NCBI GenBank assembly: GCA_951812925.1
Contig: OX638371.1
Coordinates: 37,050,101-37,114,100 of the forward strand
Length of the DNA stretch: 64,000 bases
Reading direction: 5' to 3'
DNA from: Calliopum simillimum
Taxonomy: Eukaryota; Arthropoda; Insecta; Diptera; Lauxaniidae
Shown here: one piece after another, positions 33,987-45,284 of the stretch
Layout: every line of letters starts with the position of its first letter
Numbering within the stretch: the first letter of the stretch is position 1
Notes under the pieces: model-generated
Database searches by the model: none
What the model was told of the DNA's origin: nothing
What the model saw: only the letters and a program-made list of their open reading frames with translations
Position numbers and translations under genes: made by a program

Positions 33987-34734
33987 TATAATTTTTTTTT
34001 GTGTGTCATAGACTATATATTTGTGAAGAAAATAAGATGCCATTTAAAAAAATCGATGGAAAAATGCAAAAGTTGTATACAATTCATTGAAAAGTTACCA
34101 AAATGCGTTTTTCCCTATTTTTTTCGTTTTTTTATAATAAACTGTTCGATAATTAAAACTTTTCGTAAAACGCATGAGAAAATCCAAAAAATTCTTAAAG
34201 TAAGCGTTAAAAAAAAAATACCCGTGTCTCGTTGTTTTTCTCCAGCACGTCAGATTTTTTTTTACTCGATTTTTGAAGTTTTTTAATCGACTGTACATGC
34301 CCTATGCTCCTCCTAGGAGTTAAAGGAGAATACATACATACATTCATACATGAAAAATACCAAAATAGCACATTCTTGTGTTAAATCGATGAATTTAACT
34401 ATATGATCCTTACATTTGAGGTGTATTATGTGTTCAGTAGACGTGTGCAGGATATTACGAGGAATACTTTTGTAGACAATTTTAACCCTCTAAGACCCTT
34501 ACAAGTGGGTCATTTGGACCACCCACATTTAAGTCAAAATGACCCACGACACGAAAATAATGCGATTTTCGGAATCAGCAGCCCATTTTACATATAAAAT
34601 GGATAGTGGCATGCACTGGGAATTTTGGCTGTAGACTAGTGTTATTATTCTCATCGGTTAATTTGCCATTTTGAAAGCATCAACATTGGAGGTGAAAAGG
34701 TACGAATTTCATAACAAACTAGTATGGGTGCAAA

Positions 34735-35445
34735 ATTTGGCCTGGCCAAACATTAAATGCAGTATTTTTAAAATTTTGCTCATGTAGGAGGTGCTACGCC
34801 CTCTTGTCCGAGTTCACCCAGTTTTTGTTTAGAACTTGCATTTATAGTTTTAAGTGTCTTTTAAGTTGCTTACATAGGAGGTGCCACGCCCCCTTGTCTG
34901 AGTTCGTCTAGTTGTAACTTAGAGCTTGCATCTATAGTATTTAGTATTTGAGTGAAGTTTGGTTGGATTATCTCAAGAAACGCTTTCAGTATAGCGTTTT
35001 GAAGCATTTGCTTATATGGGAGGTGCCACGCACTCTTGTCCGAATTCGCTCAGTTTTTTCTCAAAGCTTGCGCTTACAATTTTTAGTACTTATGCGTATT
35101 TTGGTTGCATTGTCATAAAAAATACTCCTAAAATTGCATTTTGAATATATTTTTTGTATGGGCTGTAGGCGTGTCCGTTAACTGATTTCGCTCATTTTCA
35201 ATCCCCCGAGTTTACTTTGACGACGGAGGCATTGTACCAAATTTCATTGAATTATATTGCTCAGTTTTCTCAAAAAGTGTATTTCAACACACAGCCAGAC
35301 AGACAGACGGACATGGCTATATCGACTCAGGAGGTGACGCTGATCAAGAATATATATACTTTTCTATATTTGCCACGCCTCCTTCTCTGTGTTACAAACG
35401 GAAGGACAAAGTGAATATACATACCCTGGGTGTAGGGTATAAAAA
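34735..35445 (-). repeat. ATACCC-hairpin interspersed repeat, copy 2 (inverted)
   Basis: The 5' hairpin ATACCCTGGGTGTAGGGTAT is at 35421-35440. Units with GGAGGTGCCACGCCC recur at 34787, 34880 and 35021. It ends at 34735 with GGCCTGGCCAAACATTAA. Confidence 0.85.
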
Positions 35446-36849
35446 TAGCTATGAATAAAAACATCGACTAAAGTAATAATATCAGATTGTTGACTGAGCA
35501 GGTATTGGTCTTCAGGTACTTTTTCCTATGTTACAAACTTTCTGCATGATGTTTATTGGCTAAAAATCTTTGCGGCATATTTGACGATCACAGTTTGGGA
35601 AACACAGTTGTAATGCAAAGTTTTATAAGCAGCATTGCCATAATTTGCAAAAATTTAATTAAAATTTTTTATCACTGAACACCCACGTTAATAAATGATT
35701 TATTATCTATATATTGTGAATATGTCTGTATTAAAAATGAATTGCGGCTGCTTATATTCTTAAAATTTTAATAAATCAAAAATAAAATTATCACTTTTCA
35801 ATTTACAGATTTTAGTTCACTTTAATGAAATATTTTTTTTTTGCCACTAAAAACTTAAATAAATCATCATGCACATCTAGTATTTAAGGAAGCCAAATAT
35901 AAGAAGATTTTGAAGAAAACTTTTTAAATTAAAAATTTTTAGTCGACAAGTCATAAAATGAGCACTACAAGGCATCATACTGTAAAGTAATTTAGTTATT
36001 AATATCTTCACTACTAACAATGTTTGCCCTTTCCATACAAGAAAAGAATTAAATTACCTTTAAGCTTTCACTGATACTTGTGATATGCAGATTTATTTAA
36101 AAAAACTAAATCTAAAATTTAAATATTTTTCGAAAAAATTATTTTTACATTTTGAATTAAATAGTCCAGAATATTTTTTACCCTCTAACCGCCAATGCAG
36201 ATAAACTAGAGCAAGAAAAGTAAAAATTTTGGTTTTGAGTTAATATCGGACTGCCAAACACGAATTTAAAGTCCGCTTGTTGATATATTTTCTTTTTGTA
36301 CATAAAAATTTAAAAAATGAAAGGCTGCCTGTGGGCTGCTTATCGGATAAAGCGTAAGAAAATAAGACAGGTGTACGTTTTAAACATGAGATAAAATTTA
36401 GTTTTTATTGAAAAACCCTTGAAATAAGCATTTTGTCTTAATTTTTCTTGAAATCCTGAAGAGCGCCTGACCAAGAGTGGACAGCTTGCAGGTCAGCATC
36501 TGTTTCAGATTGCTCGGTTGAAATTGAAAGTGAATTTGGCCACTAATTTTTGCAGCGCTTGCCAGATCCAGCCTTAAGCTTATAACTTATTGCGTGGGGA
36601 GTTGCTGAGAAGATTATACTAATGAAGCATGGATCAAAAAAGATGGAAAATAATTCTCCAAGTGGTACCCATCAGAATGTGGTTAGCCGTTTTGCCGCGG
36701 CAGTATGCAAGTCGCATTTAGAGATGCAAGAAATATGCATAGTTAGGAATGATTCTATTATAATCGGAACCAATATGGTTCGTCAAAATTTAAGAAACGT
36801 TCTCAGTACATCGAAAAGTAAGCATAAAACTTAATTCGATCATCCGAAA
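35446..36849. other. Gene-free DNA, possible old TIR pair
   Basis: ACCCTCTAACCG near 36180 and its inverse near 37290-37301 could be ends of an old element that includes the LINE fragment below. Flanks TTTA and TTGA are at best decayed TTAA. Otherwise nothing is recognised. Confidence 0.3.
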
Positions 36850-37165
36850 GCAGTAAGCAAGATTCCGGCGAAACCGATCACTATCTCAAACGCCGAACTA
36901 CACCAAAAATGCAATCAGACGGCTATCGCAAACGAGATCAGGCTGCGCAAGTGTAGACGGATTAGTCATATTCTCCGAAAAATACGCAGCGAAGTCTGTC
37001 GCCAGGCCCTTAAGTGGAATTCGAAAGGAAGTAAAGAACGTGGTAACCGAGAACCACCTGGAAAATTTCGCAGTATAAGGAAATCCAAGAATCGGAAAAG
37101 TCGTGGCAAGAGATCGTGACAAATGGAGACGTTTAATTTATGCCCTGTGCTCCTTCTAGGAGTTA
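36850..37165 (+). pseudogene. RTE-like LINE, C-terminal remnant of reverse transcriptase protein
   Basis: Frame 1 reads HILRKIRSEVCRQALKWNSKG. After a frameshift it reads ARDRDKWRRLIYALCSF then stop. The pattern ILR...CRQALKWNP.G, GRPRTTW, AQDRD.W...I.ALCS is the end of RTE/BovB-type polyproteins (family knowledge). Polymerase and endonuclease domains are missing. Confidence 0.7.
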
Positions 37166-37819
37166 CAGGAAAACACATACAAAGGTAACACAACCGTAAA
37201 TAACACCCAAATATGTAAAAACTTATGATGCTTCAAAAAAATTAACTTTTGAACTTTACGTAATTAAAAAACACGCAGGGCAGTCTTATCGGTTAGAGGG
37301 TTGAGGTAACTTGGGCTTGTAAATGGTATCGAAAAATTTAAACATAATTTATAACGCAGGAAGTAGCTTACACCTTTTATTGTATAATGAGAACAATACA
37401 TAAAATAGTTCTAAGAAGTCTCAAGAAACTTTTTAAAAAAACTCAATAAATATTACTTACTTACTTACTCATTTAAGTCAAAGTTCTTTTTGAAAAAAAT
37501 TATAAAGAAAATTTGCGAGGAGTTGATTGGATCCTACCTTTGATTGTAGACCGATTCTGTCTCAAATTTTTTGAAATTTCGTAGATGGGTTCTCAGACAA
37601 AAACATTGGTTTTTCGATAGAAAATTTGAAAATTACAAAAATTCAATTTCTAAGTAGAAAAAATAAACATAAAAATGTTCTTAAAAAATTGCAATTTTTG
37701 TACCAAAATAGCAACAAATTTAATTTTTGAACCAAAACTTTCTAAAAAGATAATATTGGTCTTTGTTATTTTCTACAAAAGTTGTCTTAAGAACATCACG
37801 AAAAAATTATCAGTCTCAA
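37166..37819. other. Gene-free DNA
   Basis: AT-rich. No gene or repeat end found. Confidence 0.45.
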
Positions 37820-38400
37820 AGTAACGAGCAGTCAAAGCGATTTGCTTTTTTATCGTGATGTAAAAAGTAGTGGCGTAGCTCCTTTTTTGGCGTTTTCCCA
37901 ATACTACTTAGCAGTAACCGTCTGACCTTTTTCCAAAGTAATAGCAGGTACAACTTTCTCTCTCGTGAATTAAACTGACATCATTACTTTTTTTGCTGAC
38001 TTTTGTTGCTTTGCTGTAACAGGTGGATTTCCATCTTCTGGGCTCCATACCATGGATTGTTGTTTGGTTTTAGGGTCGTAGACTCTCCGTTTTTGAATTT
38101 TTCAAGAAAATAATTAGCAAAACGTACAAGTGCCTCTTTTTGAGCATCACTTAAAATTCTGGGAACCCATCGTGCAGATTTCTTGGTGTATCCAAGATCA
38201 AGTTTTAATATTCGCGATACAGCCTTGGCATTCAAGCAATAATTTCCTGGGGCATCCTTGAATCTTCATCAATTTTAGACTTCACCAGCGCTACACTTGC
38301 ATAATTAGTTTAAAATTTTGGGCGGCCTCCTCAAGGTTTGTCCTCTACAGAAAAATGACCTATCTGAAATCTTTGGAACCACTTTGAAGTAGTCACGAGG
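37820..38400 (-). pseudogene. Mariner/Tc1-like transposase remnant, frameshifted
   Basis: On the minus strand, pieces in different frames read WFQRFQIGHFSVEDKP, LGYTKKSARWVPRILS, YDPKTKQQSMVWSPEDGNPP and LRHYFLHHDKKA. In order these match the helix-turn-helix end, the first catalytic block and the second D (HHD) of a mariner-type protein distinct from mariners 1-3. At least two frameshifts are needed and the last D is missing, so it is dead. Confidence 0.75.
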
Positions 38401-38419
38401 GATGGCGCATTAGTCGTTT

Positions 38420-38612
38420 GATAATGAGTCAACCTTCCCCATCTGCTCATCATCTCCAGTACAGTTTCGTCTGAAATTTTCTTGAGATAATACGACATTG
38501 GTTGTTTGACGCTGTCGTCAATATACTCTGTGAGCATCAATGAGCCTTTCCTAGCTAATTCATCTGCTTTTTTATTTCCTGGAATATTTTTATGAACGGT
38601 TACCCAGCACAG
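38420..38612 (-). pseudogene. RNase H domain of an old LINE, C-terminal half
   Basis: LCWVTVHKNIPGNKKADELARKG is the W.PGH..I.GNE.AD.LA.KG block of a non-LTR RNase H domain. The N-terminal half lies on the same strand at 42742-43110, on the other side of the younger LINE. Together they show that the younger LINE split this copy. Confidence 0.8.
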
Positions 38613-38709
38613 TCCTAAACAGAAAACATTAAACAATTACCAATCTCTAGATCCATATTTAGTTAGTCTTAATACTAATAGTCTTAATACTAATAACTCA
38701 CAAATTCAA

Positions 38710-39357
38710 ATGAACATAGAAACGAAATTAGAACTAGTGTATACTGAGATCATGTCATTAAAATCTTTGTTAACGAATGCGGTCTACCAAATTGATACTC
38801 TAAAAAAAGAAAAAAAAGTTTTAACAGATTATGTTATCGAGCTTCAAACAGAAGTTAATTATCTTCAGCAGAAAAACATAGACAATTGCGTTGAGATAAT
38901 TGGTATACCTAATATTAAAAATGACAATGCACTTGATTCTGCTTTAAAACTTTTTTCAGATGGTTTGAACTCTAACATAAGAGAAGATCAAATAGATAAT
39001 TGCTACGTACGCAAAACTATAAATTTAAATGAAGGTGCCCCTGTAGGCTCGTCTGATGTATTATGTGTAAAATTTGTGTCTTACAATACAAAAAAACTAT
39101 TAATGAAAAAAAAATATGCAAATAGAACAAAGTTAACTACAAATCTATTTGGTGGTACCCAGAATAAGAGCATTTTTATTAATGAAAGTTTAACTTACAA
39201 GACACGTAAAATTTTTAACGCTGCAAAGAAAGCAAATAAGGATTTAAAATATAAGTATGTTTGGGTTGGAAGAGGTAAAGTTTTGATGCGTAAAAAAGAT
39301 GGTGATAAATTTTATATAATTAACTCTCTTGAGGATTTAGCCAAATTAAATAAATGA
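38710..39357 (+). CDS. LINE ORF1 protein, 215 aa (coiled coil, FP-like nucleic-acid binding)
   Basis: ORF1 proteins bind the element RNA and form the retrotransposition particle. Residues about 5-55 look like a coiled coil with heptad-like Leu/Ile and many Lys/Glu. VEIIGIP near residue 63 is followed by a mixed alpha/beta domain rich in lysine, ending YKYVWVGRGKVLMRKKDGDK. This resembles the baculovirus FP-type domain found in many arthropod LINE ORF1 proteins (family knowledge). The listed ATG is the first in the open frame, but the frame is open upstream to the element's 5' junction, so the true N-terminus may be missing. It overlaps ORF2 by ATGA at 39354-39357. Confidence 0.8.
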   Translation: MNIETKLELVYTEIMSLKSLLTNAVYQIDTLKKEKKVLTDYVIELQTEVNYLQQKNIDNCVEIIGIPNIKNDNALDSALKLFSDGLNSNIREDQIDNCYVRKTINLNEGAPVGSSDVLCVKFVSYNTKKLLMKKKYANRTKLTTNLFGGTQNKSIFINESLTYKTRKIFNAAKKANKDLKYKYVWVGRGKVLMRKKDGDKFYIINSLEDLAKLNK

Positions 39358-42300
39358 GTTTGACTAATAATCATCCCCAATCAAGTTTATTTCACCATCC
39401 TTTTAATATTTGTCAAAACGTTGACTTTCTTTCGATCTCAAATGATATACATTTGAACGGGTTTTATATCCTTCAACAAAACATAAGGAGTATGAGGAAA
39501 AACTTTGATAACTTTCTTGTACATTTAGATTCTTTTGTAAAAAAGCCAGACTTTGTTTTCTTAACGGAGACGTGGATATATGATGTGGAAACATCTCTGT
39601 TTGATATTCCTGGGTATTCTTTTTTTGCTAACTGTAATAATAATTACGCGGCGGGTGGTGTGGCTGCTTTTGTTAAAAGTGATATAAACTGTGATGTAGT
39701 AAAATATAATTTTGTGACTTCTGATATTTTGAAACTGAGTTGTGAAGTTTATGGCCAAAAGTTTAGCTTTGTTTGTATCTACAGATTTAATGAGTATTGT
39801 CCCAATGATTTATTTCTTAATGATCTGGGCAGTGTCATGCAAGGTGGTAAGTCTGACAACTTTGTCTTATTAGGAGATTTAAATTTGAATATTTTGAATG
39901 ATTCTAATTTTGTCGACAATTATTTGGCTTTGCTCTCATCTTATGGTTTGGAATCTTGTATAAATCAGCCAACACGTATTTCTTCTCGTACTTGTATTGA
40001 TCACATTTTTGTAAGACTGAAACAATCTAGTGGAATTTCTTTAGCTAGTTCCGTGGCCGATTTTCAAATTTCGGATCACTGTTTGACTTGTCTAAAGTTT
40101 GGCAACATAGAAATAACTGACTCTGAAATTGTATCATCTGTTGAGCGCAATATTGTTAATTTTGAAAAATTAAACGATTGTCTAAGGTATGAATTTTGGG
40201 ACAATGTTTATGAGGAACCTGACCCTTCGGAAGCCTATAACAAGTTTGTCCAAATTCTAATGAATCATACATCTCAGTGCACGAAAATAGTTAAGGTTAA
40301 TAGTTCCCGAACAAAAAGGTTAAAACCGTGGATGACGTCTGAACTACTTCGTAAAATTCGTACAAAAAATAAGCTCTTTAAGAAACTCAAAAAACATCCA
40401 TCAAAGTTAAGTTTACAAGCTCAATACAAAAATATTTGCAAGGAAATTTTTTCTGAATCGTCAATTCTCAAAAACAGCTATTATATTAATGAATTTAATA
40501 AAACTAAAGGTGATTCCAAGAAGGAATGGAGAATAGTAAATAATTTATTAAATAGACTTAAGAAAAATGAAAAAATTTCTGACGTTCGTGTTAATGGTAG
40601 GATAATTTCTGATCCAGAAACAAAAGCAGATGCTTTTAATAATTTCTTTGCATGCGCAGGGGAAACAATAGTTTCAGATATTGGGCTTCCGCCGGAAATC
40701 GAAAATTGCTTAATTAATGAAAATTTTCACGGCCCAAGCTTTTTTTACGAACCTATTACGTCTTTTGAACTGTACAAAATTGCCACTGAACTTAAAAATT
40801 CTAATGCTAAGACTGCAGATAATTTTTCTAATATTTTTGTTAAAAAAATCATTTTTAACATATCCGATGTCCTGTGTCATCTTATAAACAAAAGCATTGA
40901 AGCCGGAGTCTTTCCAATGAACCTTAAAAAAGCTGAGGTAATACCATTATATAAAAAAGGAGATAAAAATGACATAAACAACTACAGACCTATCTCACTT
41001 CTGCCTGTCTTTTCCAAAATTTATGAAAAAACTATGAAAAAAAAGCTTTTGAGTTTTTTAAATAAAAATAAATTATTAAGTGACTGCCAATTTGGATTTA
41101 GAGAAGGGCTATCTACAGAAAAAGCTTTATTAAAGTTTTGCTCAGCTGTTTACAATGGTATAAATAATAAAAAGATTACTGGAGCTCTTTTCATTGATAT
41201 CACGAAGGCTTTTGATACAGTAGACCACAAAATCCTTTTAGATAAACTATATAAATGTGGGGTGAGAGGCTCAGTTCATAAATGGTTTACCTCATATCTG
41301 TCGGATAGAGTCCAGAGAGTAAGAATATTAAATACTTTCAGTGGCTACAAAAATATTGGCATAGGTGTTCCGCAAGGCTCAGTACTAGGTCCCATTCTTT
41401 TTCTTGTGTATATCAACTCTATTTTTTCTCAAAACTTCTCTAGTAAGTTAGTTGCATTTGCCGATGACATGGCGTGCACATATTCGAGTGATTCTGTGCT
41501 TGACGTTGTAGCTGATATAAACTATGACCTTAATATCCTAAGACATTGGTTTGCATACCATAGGTTAGCTCTGAGCGAAAAAACCAAATTAATGTTTTTT
41601 AATGTATCGGGAGTTGACTACAATTTGAATTTTAATAACTTTGTCTTCCACCACGCTCTCTGCCAAAAATTTTTGATTGGTAACAATAATAGTTACTCGT
41701 ATGAATCCAAAAATCATTGTTCAAACAAATGCATCCATATTGATTGTGTAAAAACATTTAAATATCTTGGTATGGTGCTCGATTGGAAATTAAGTTGGCT
41801 TGATCATACTTTAGCACTTAAATTATATGGCTTAGCTGTTATAAGACAAATATATTTATTAAGAACATTTTGCTCAACTGAATTATTAACATGTATATAT
41901 TATGGCCTTTTCCATTCTAAACTAGAATATGGATTGGTGTGCTGGGGCGGTACACATAAGAACAAATTAAATCCACTTCTAATAATTCAAAAGCATGTTA
42001 TTCGTCTAATCTGTAAAAGAAATCGTATGGTGAGCAGCATGATTTTGTTTAAAAATTTGAAGATCTTGCCTCTTAAACATTTATATTTTTATAAAGTTTT
42101 AAAAATGTTTTTCAATGATAGTGGATATCTCAGTAACAGAAGCAATAGAAATTATCATTTAAGAGCAAACAACCAAAATTTAGCTCTACCGCCCACTTTT
42201 TCGTTACAGCATTATTATCATTTTTACTGCTCTGTCGCGCCTAGGATTTTTAATAAATTACCTAGCAATGTTAGATGCCTTCGCAATGTTAACGTTTTCC

Positions 42301-42374
42301 TTAGAGAGGTTAAGGCTTGGCTTCTAAACAAAGATCATAATGAAGTTTTCTCCTTACTCGCAATTCAAATATAA
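39354..42374 (+). CDS. LINE ORF2: endonuclease-reverse transcriptase, 1006 aa
   Basis: Nicks target DNA and copies the element RNA onto the nick. Residues about 38-248 form an apurinic-type endonuclease (EEP) with QQNIRS (N43), LTETW (E72), LLGDLN (D175, N177) and ISDH (D241, H242). Residues about 520-760 form the reverse transcriptase, with PLYKKGDKNDINNYRPISLL, FIDITKAFDTVDH (D615), GVPQGSVLGP and AFADD (D704, D705). No RNase H domain follows. The C-terminus (APRIFNKLPSNVR) is typical of the CR1/Daphne/Crack part of the CR1-Jockey group. The frame is uninterrupted and all catalytic residues are present, so the protein could be active. Translation probably restarts at the ATGA overlap with ORF1. 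Confidence 0.93.
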   Translation: MSLTNNHPQSSLFHHPFNICQNVDFLSISNDIHLNGFYILQQNIRSMRKNFDNFLVHLDSFVKKPDFVFLTETWIYDVETSLFDIPGYSFFANCNNNYAAGGVAAFVKSDINCDVVKYNFVTSDILKLSCEVYGQKFSFVCIYRFNEYCPNDLFLNDLGSVMQGGKSDNFVLLGDLNLNILNDSNFVDNYLALLSSYGLESCINQPTRISSRTCIDHIFVRLKQSSGISLASSVADFQISDHCLTCLKFGNIEITDSEIVSSVERNIVNFEKLNDCLRYEFWDNVYEEPDPSEAYNKFVQILMNHTSQCTKIVKVNSSRTKRLKPWMTSELLRKIRTKNKLFKKLKKHPSKLSLQAQYKNICKEIFSESSILKNSYYINEFNKTKGDSKKEWRIVNNLLNRLKKNEKISDVRVNGRIISDPETKADAFNNFFACAGETIVSDIGLPPEIENCLINENFHGPSFFYEPITSFELYKIATELKNSNAKTADNFSNIFVKKIIFNISDVLCHLINKSIEAGVFPMNLKKAEVIPLYKKGDKNDINNYRPISLLPVFSKIYEKTMKKKLLSFLNKNKLLSDCQFGFREGLSTEKALLKFCSAVYNGINNKKITGALFIDITKAFDTVDHKILLDKLYKCGVRGSVHKWFTSYLSDRVQRVRILNTFSGYKNIGIGVPQGSVLGPILFLVYINSIFSQNFSSKLVAFADDMACTYSSDSVLDVVADINYDLNILRHWFAYHRLALSEKTKLMFFNVSGVDYNLNFNNFVFHHALCQKFLIGNNNSYSYESKNHCSNKCIHIDCVKTFKYLGMVLDWKLSWLDHTLALKLYGLAVIRQIYLLRTFCSTELLTCIYYGLFHSKLEYGLVCWGGTHKNKLNPLLIIQKHVIRLICKRNRMVSSMILFKNLKILPLKHLYFYKVLKMFFNDSGYLSNRSNRNYHLRANNQNLALPPTFSLQHYYHFYCSVAPRIFNKLPSNVRCLRNVNVFLREVKAWLLNKDHNEVFSLLAIQI

Positions 42375-42741
42375 CCCTTTTTTTTGTTTTTTTTGCTCGT
42401 TATTGCATAAAAAGAAAAAAAAAAAATACTTTCCAAATAAAAATGCTCTAAAATAGAATCCTTATTACCATCAAACTCATACATCATATCATTAAATTTT
42501 TATCCATATGTATTTCTTAGTTAACTGTGCAAATAATACTGTAGTTTGACCCCAAATTTAAAATAATGTTTAATTTTACGACATCTGTATTCGCCTCTAG
42601 TTTATCATAACTATAGAATATAGATATTATTCAATATTTACTTTAAGTTTGTCTGAAGAATAATCTTTTGTCTTTATAATATATGTTAAACTTAAATTAA
42701 GTAATGAATAATAATAAATAAATAAAATAATAATAATAAAT

Positions 42742-43110
42742 TGTGTTGCTCATTAAGAACCAGAAGCTCCCTACGACAACGGCTGACTAGTAGTAGTAGC
42801 AGTAAATCATTTATTTCTTTTCTATTACTTACATTATAACTTTAAAAATAACAATTACAGTAACAATTACTACCTCAGATCTTATATCCCTATTTTGTAA
42901 ATCTTTGATGGCAGCTTGACTGTTGATGAAAATGGATATATCAGTAGGTAATATATCCCTCATCGCTATGAACCTGGCCGCCTCTGCTATCGCAAATACT
43001 TTCGCTTGAAACACCGAACACTTATCAGATAGTTTTATAGACTCTGACAGATTAATTGCATTGCAGAAAAGTCCAAAATCAGTTCCGATATCTTATATCC
43101 GTCAACCCTT
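42742..43110 (-). pseudogene. RNase H domain of an old LINE, N-terminal half
   Basis: Minus strand reads CSVFQAKVFAIAEAARFIA, then ISIFINSQAAIKDLQ and SEVV. After an 85-bp low-complexity insert it continues RCRRELLVLNEQHN up to the LINE junction. VFQAEVFAI..A and DSQAAIKAL (here NSQ, the catalytic D lost) are the RNase H core of I/LOA-type LINEs. Confidence 0.8.
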
Positions 43111-44581
43111 ATCTTTAAAAAGATTGCTTCCGCAATTAGATTTAAAAAACAGATAATTTTTCTCTGTATTAAAATCAGAAATTCCATTCGAATTGTCCAA
43201 ATCATCTACACATGTAATACGGATAGATACATACGTAGATACTTGCACAGATAATAACACGAATTAAATGTTTGTTGTAATCATTAGTGTGAAAAATTAC
43301 AACAAAACTATAATTTCATGGCTGTTAAATGTCCAAGTTTTTCTCACGTCCCAACTGCACTTTCATGCCGCGATTAATTTTGATATATCGAGCGTTAAAT
43401 GTGTAAATAAATTTTGTACAGACAAAGCGACGATGCCATAATTCATGAGATATTTTTATAGTTTGCGGAGAGTGCGGAACTTTTTATGGAATTTTAAATG
43501 CAAATTTTTTGCTTTGCTACAGGGGGAGGGAGGGGCGACATCTTTATACTGGGCAGGCATTTTTTGACGTAGTTTCTCGTATGGTATTGTGTTGTTATTG
43601 TTGTTGCCGCTCTTGAATACATTTCAGATGACTGTCGACAGTCATCATTGATATACGATGATAACGAATGATAACTGACGTACACTGGAACAAACGACAA
43701 ACGGATTGACAGATAGGCAGCAAAACAGGCATGTAGAATAATACGAGTTGCTAATAATAGCCCGTACATGCAAATTAATGCTAATTACTATTGTAGTCAA
43801 TACTTTACTTACTTGAGAAGTGAAAAGTGTTTTTTTTCTTTATCTTTGTAAGCAAAAAAGTGGTGAAATGTAAATGCAAAGAAAAACGAAATGAAAAATT
43901 TCCAAAAAAAATGAGAGAAAAAAGTGTTGCATTTCATGACGGTCAGCGTTAAAAGATGAGTGTTAAAAAATAAGCCGAAAAAATAATAAAAAAATAAAAT
44001 GTATAACTCAGCGCCTAAGGTATTAACACTTCAAGTGTTAATTTCTGTCGTTACATCATAAAATCATTGCAGTTTTACTTGTCATTTTTTTGTTTTGTAA
44101 AATTGAATTTCAGTGTAAATTATTCCAAGTAAGTGACATGAGCAATGACAGTCATATCTTCTATAATTTGTGAGTAATTTTGTTTTTTGATGAGATTTTA
44201 TTACAGAGCGTTTAAAACGCCAAGTATGAGCGAGTGGTCCCTTAGCAGAGATAGTCGGAAGAATTTTGAAATATTGAGTACATACTACTATCCATTCCAT
44301 TACACCTAAAGAGCGTAGTTCTTAACATCTTTTAATCACTGGCTTATCGATAAAATAATTCGAGAAAATCCCTCGATTTAAAACCTCAGTTTTCGCATAA
44401 ATTTCTGGTATTGATTTCAAAATTATACCTATGAATTGAAAGTAAATTAAAAGCAAAATTAATTGGGGCATAACCATAGACAATCGCAACTAAATAACAG
44501 GTTTGTTCTATTTTATATACCGTTTTTCGACATTTCTTTCAAAAAGTTGTCAATGAACCAAATTTTCTTTGGCACCTTTTT
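43111..44581. other. Gene-free DNA
   Basis: AT-rich with a (TTG)n patch near 43590-43605 and A-runs. No repeat end or gene recognised. Confidence 0.5.
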
Positions 44582-45270
44582 ATACCCTACACCCAGGGTA
44601 TATTCATTTTGTCCTTCCGTTTGTAATGAAGAGGAGGAGGCTTGGCAGATATAGAAAAGTATATATATTCTTGATCAGCATCGCCTCCTGAGTCGATATA
44701 GCCATGTCCGTCTGTCTGTCTGTGATTCAATGAAATTCAGTGCACAGCCTCTGTCGTCAAAGTTAGCACGGGGGATTGAAAATCGGTCAACGGACACGCC
44801 TACCGCCCATACAAAAAATATATTCAAATTGTAACTTTTGGAGTATTTTTCCCGATAATGCAACCAAAATACACATAAATACTACGAATTAATTGTAAGC
44901 GCAAGCTCTAAACAAAAACTGGACAATTTCGGACAACAAGGCGTGGCACCTTTCATATAAGCAAAAGCTTCAAAATGCTATACTGAAAGCGTTTTTTGAG
45001 ATAATCGAACTAAATGTTGCTCAGACACTAAGAATTATAAATGAAAGCTTTAAACAAAAACTGGATAAAATCGGGCAAGAGGACGTGACACCTCCCATAT
45101 ACGCAAAAGCTTCAAAACGCTACACTGAAAACATTTTTTGAGATAATCCAACAAAAATTTCACTCAAATACTAAGAACTATAACTTCAAACTCTGAGAAA
45201 AAAATGGGTGAACTCGCACAAGAGGGCGTGGCACCTCAAAATACTGCAGTGTAGGGTATTTAATGTTTGG
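44582..45270 (+). repeat. ATACCC-hairpin interspersed repeat, copy 3
   Basis: 5' hairpin ATACCCTACACCCAGGGTAT, then the GTATATATATTCTTGATCAG block, three internal units of about 142 bp with CGTGGCACCT, and the inverse end GTGTAGGGTAT at 45249-45259. Confidence 0.88.
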
Positions 45271-45284
45271 CCGGAAGATACTGT

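Larger units (their letters stand above)
30386..34641. mobile_element. CACTAGT-ended element, copy B (gutted and nested)
   Basis: Ends CACTAGTCTAC at 30386 and its inverse at 34631-34641, with TSD TTA on both sides (30383-30385 and 34642-34644). 30386-30609, 32587-32722 and 33989-34160 together rebuild the left TIR sequence of copy A in order. The right end keeps only about 100 bp (34540-34641). No trace of the 569-aa gene remains. A hAT-like element and mariner 2 are inserted. A short piece near 34283-34345 (GCTCCTCCTAGGAGTTA) resembles the LINE tail at 37140. Confidence 0.8.
38613..42740 (+). mobile_element. Non-LTR retrotransposon (CR1/Jockey group), young, 5'-truncated
   Basis: Contains ORF1 and ORF2 in order and a 3' UTR of about 365 bp that ends in an AATAATAATAAATAAATAAA-type tail. 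The 5' end is set at the break in the old RNase H gene. ORF1 is open up to this junction, so the copy is probably 5'-truncated within ORF1. A 15-bp duplication AGTCTTAATACTAAT lies just before the ORF1 ATG. Confidence 0.88.

Noticed and set aside
36180..37301. piggyBac-type element with CCCTCTAACCG ends
   Set aside because: The inverted ends are real, but flanks TTTA and TTGA are not TTAA and no transposase is present. Left as a note only.
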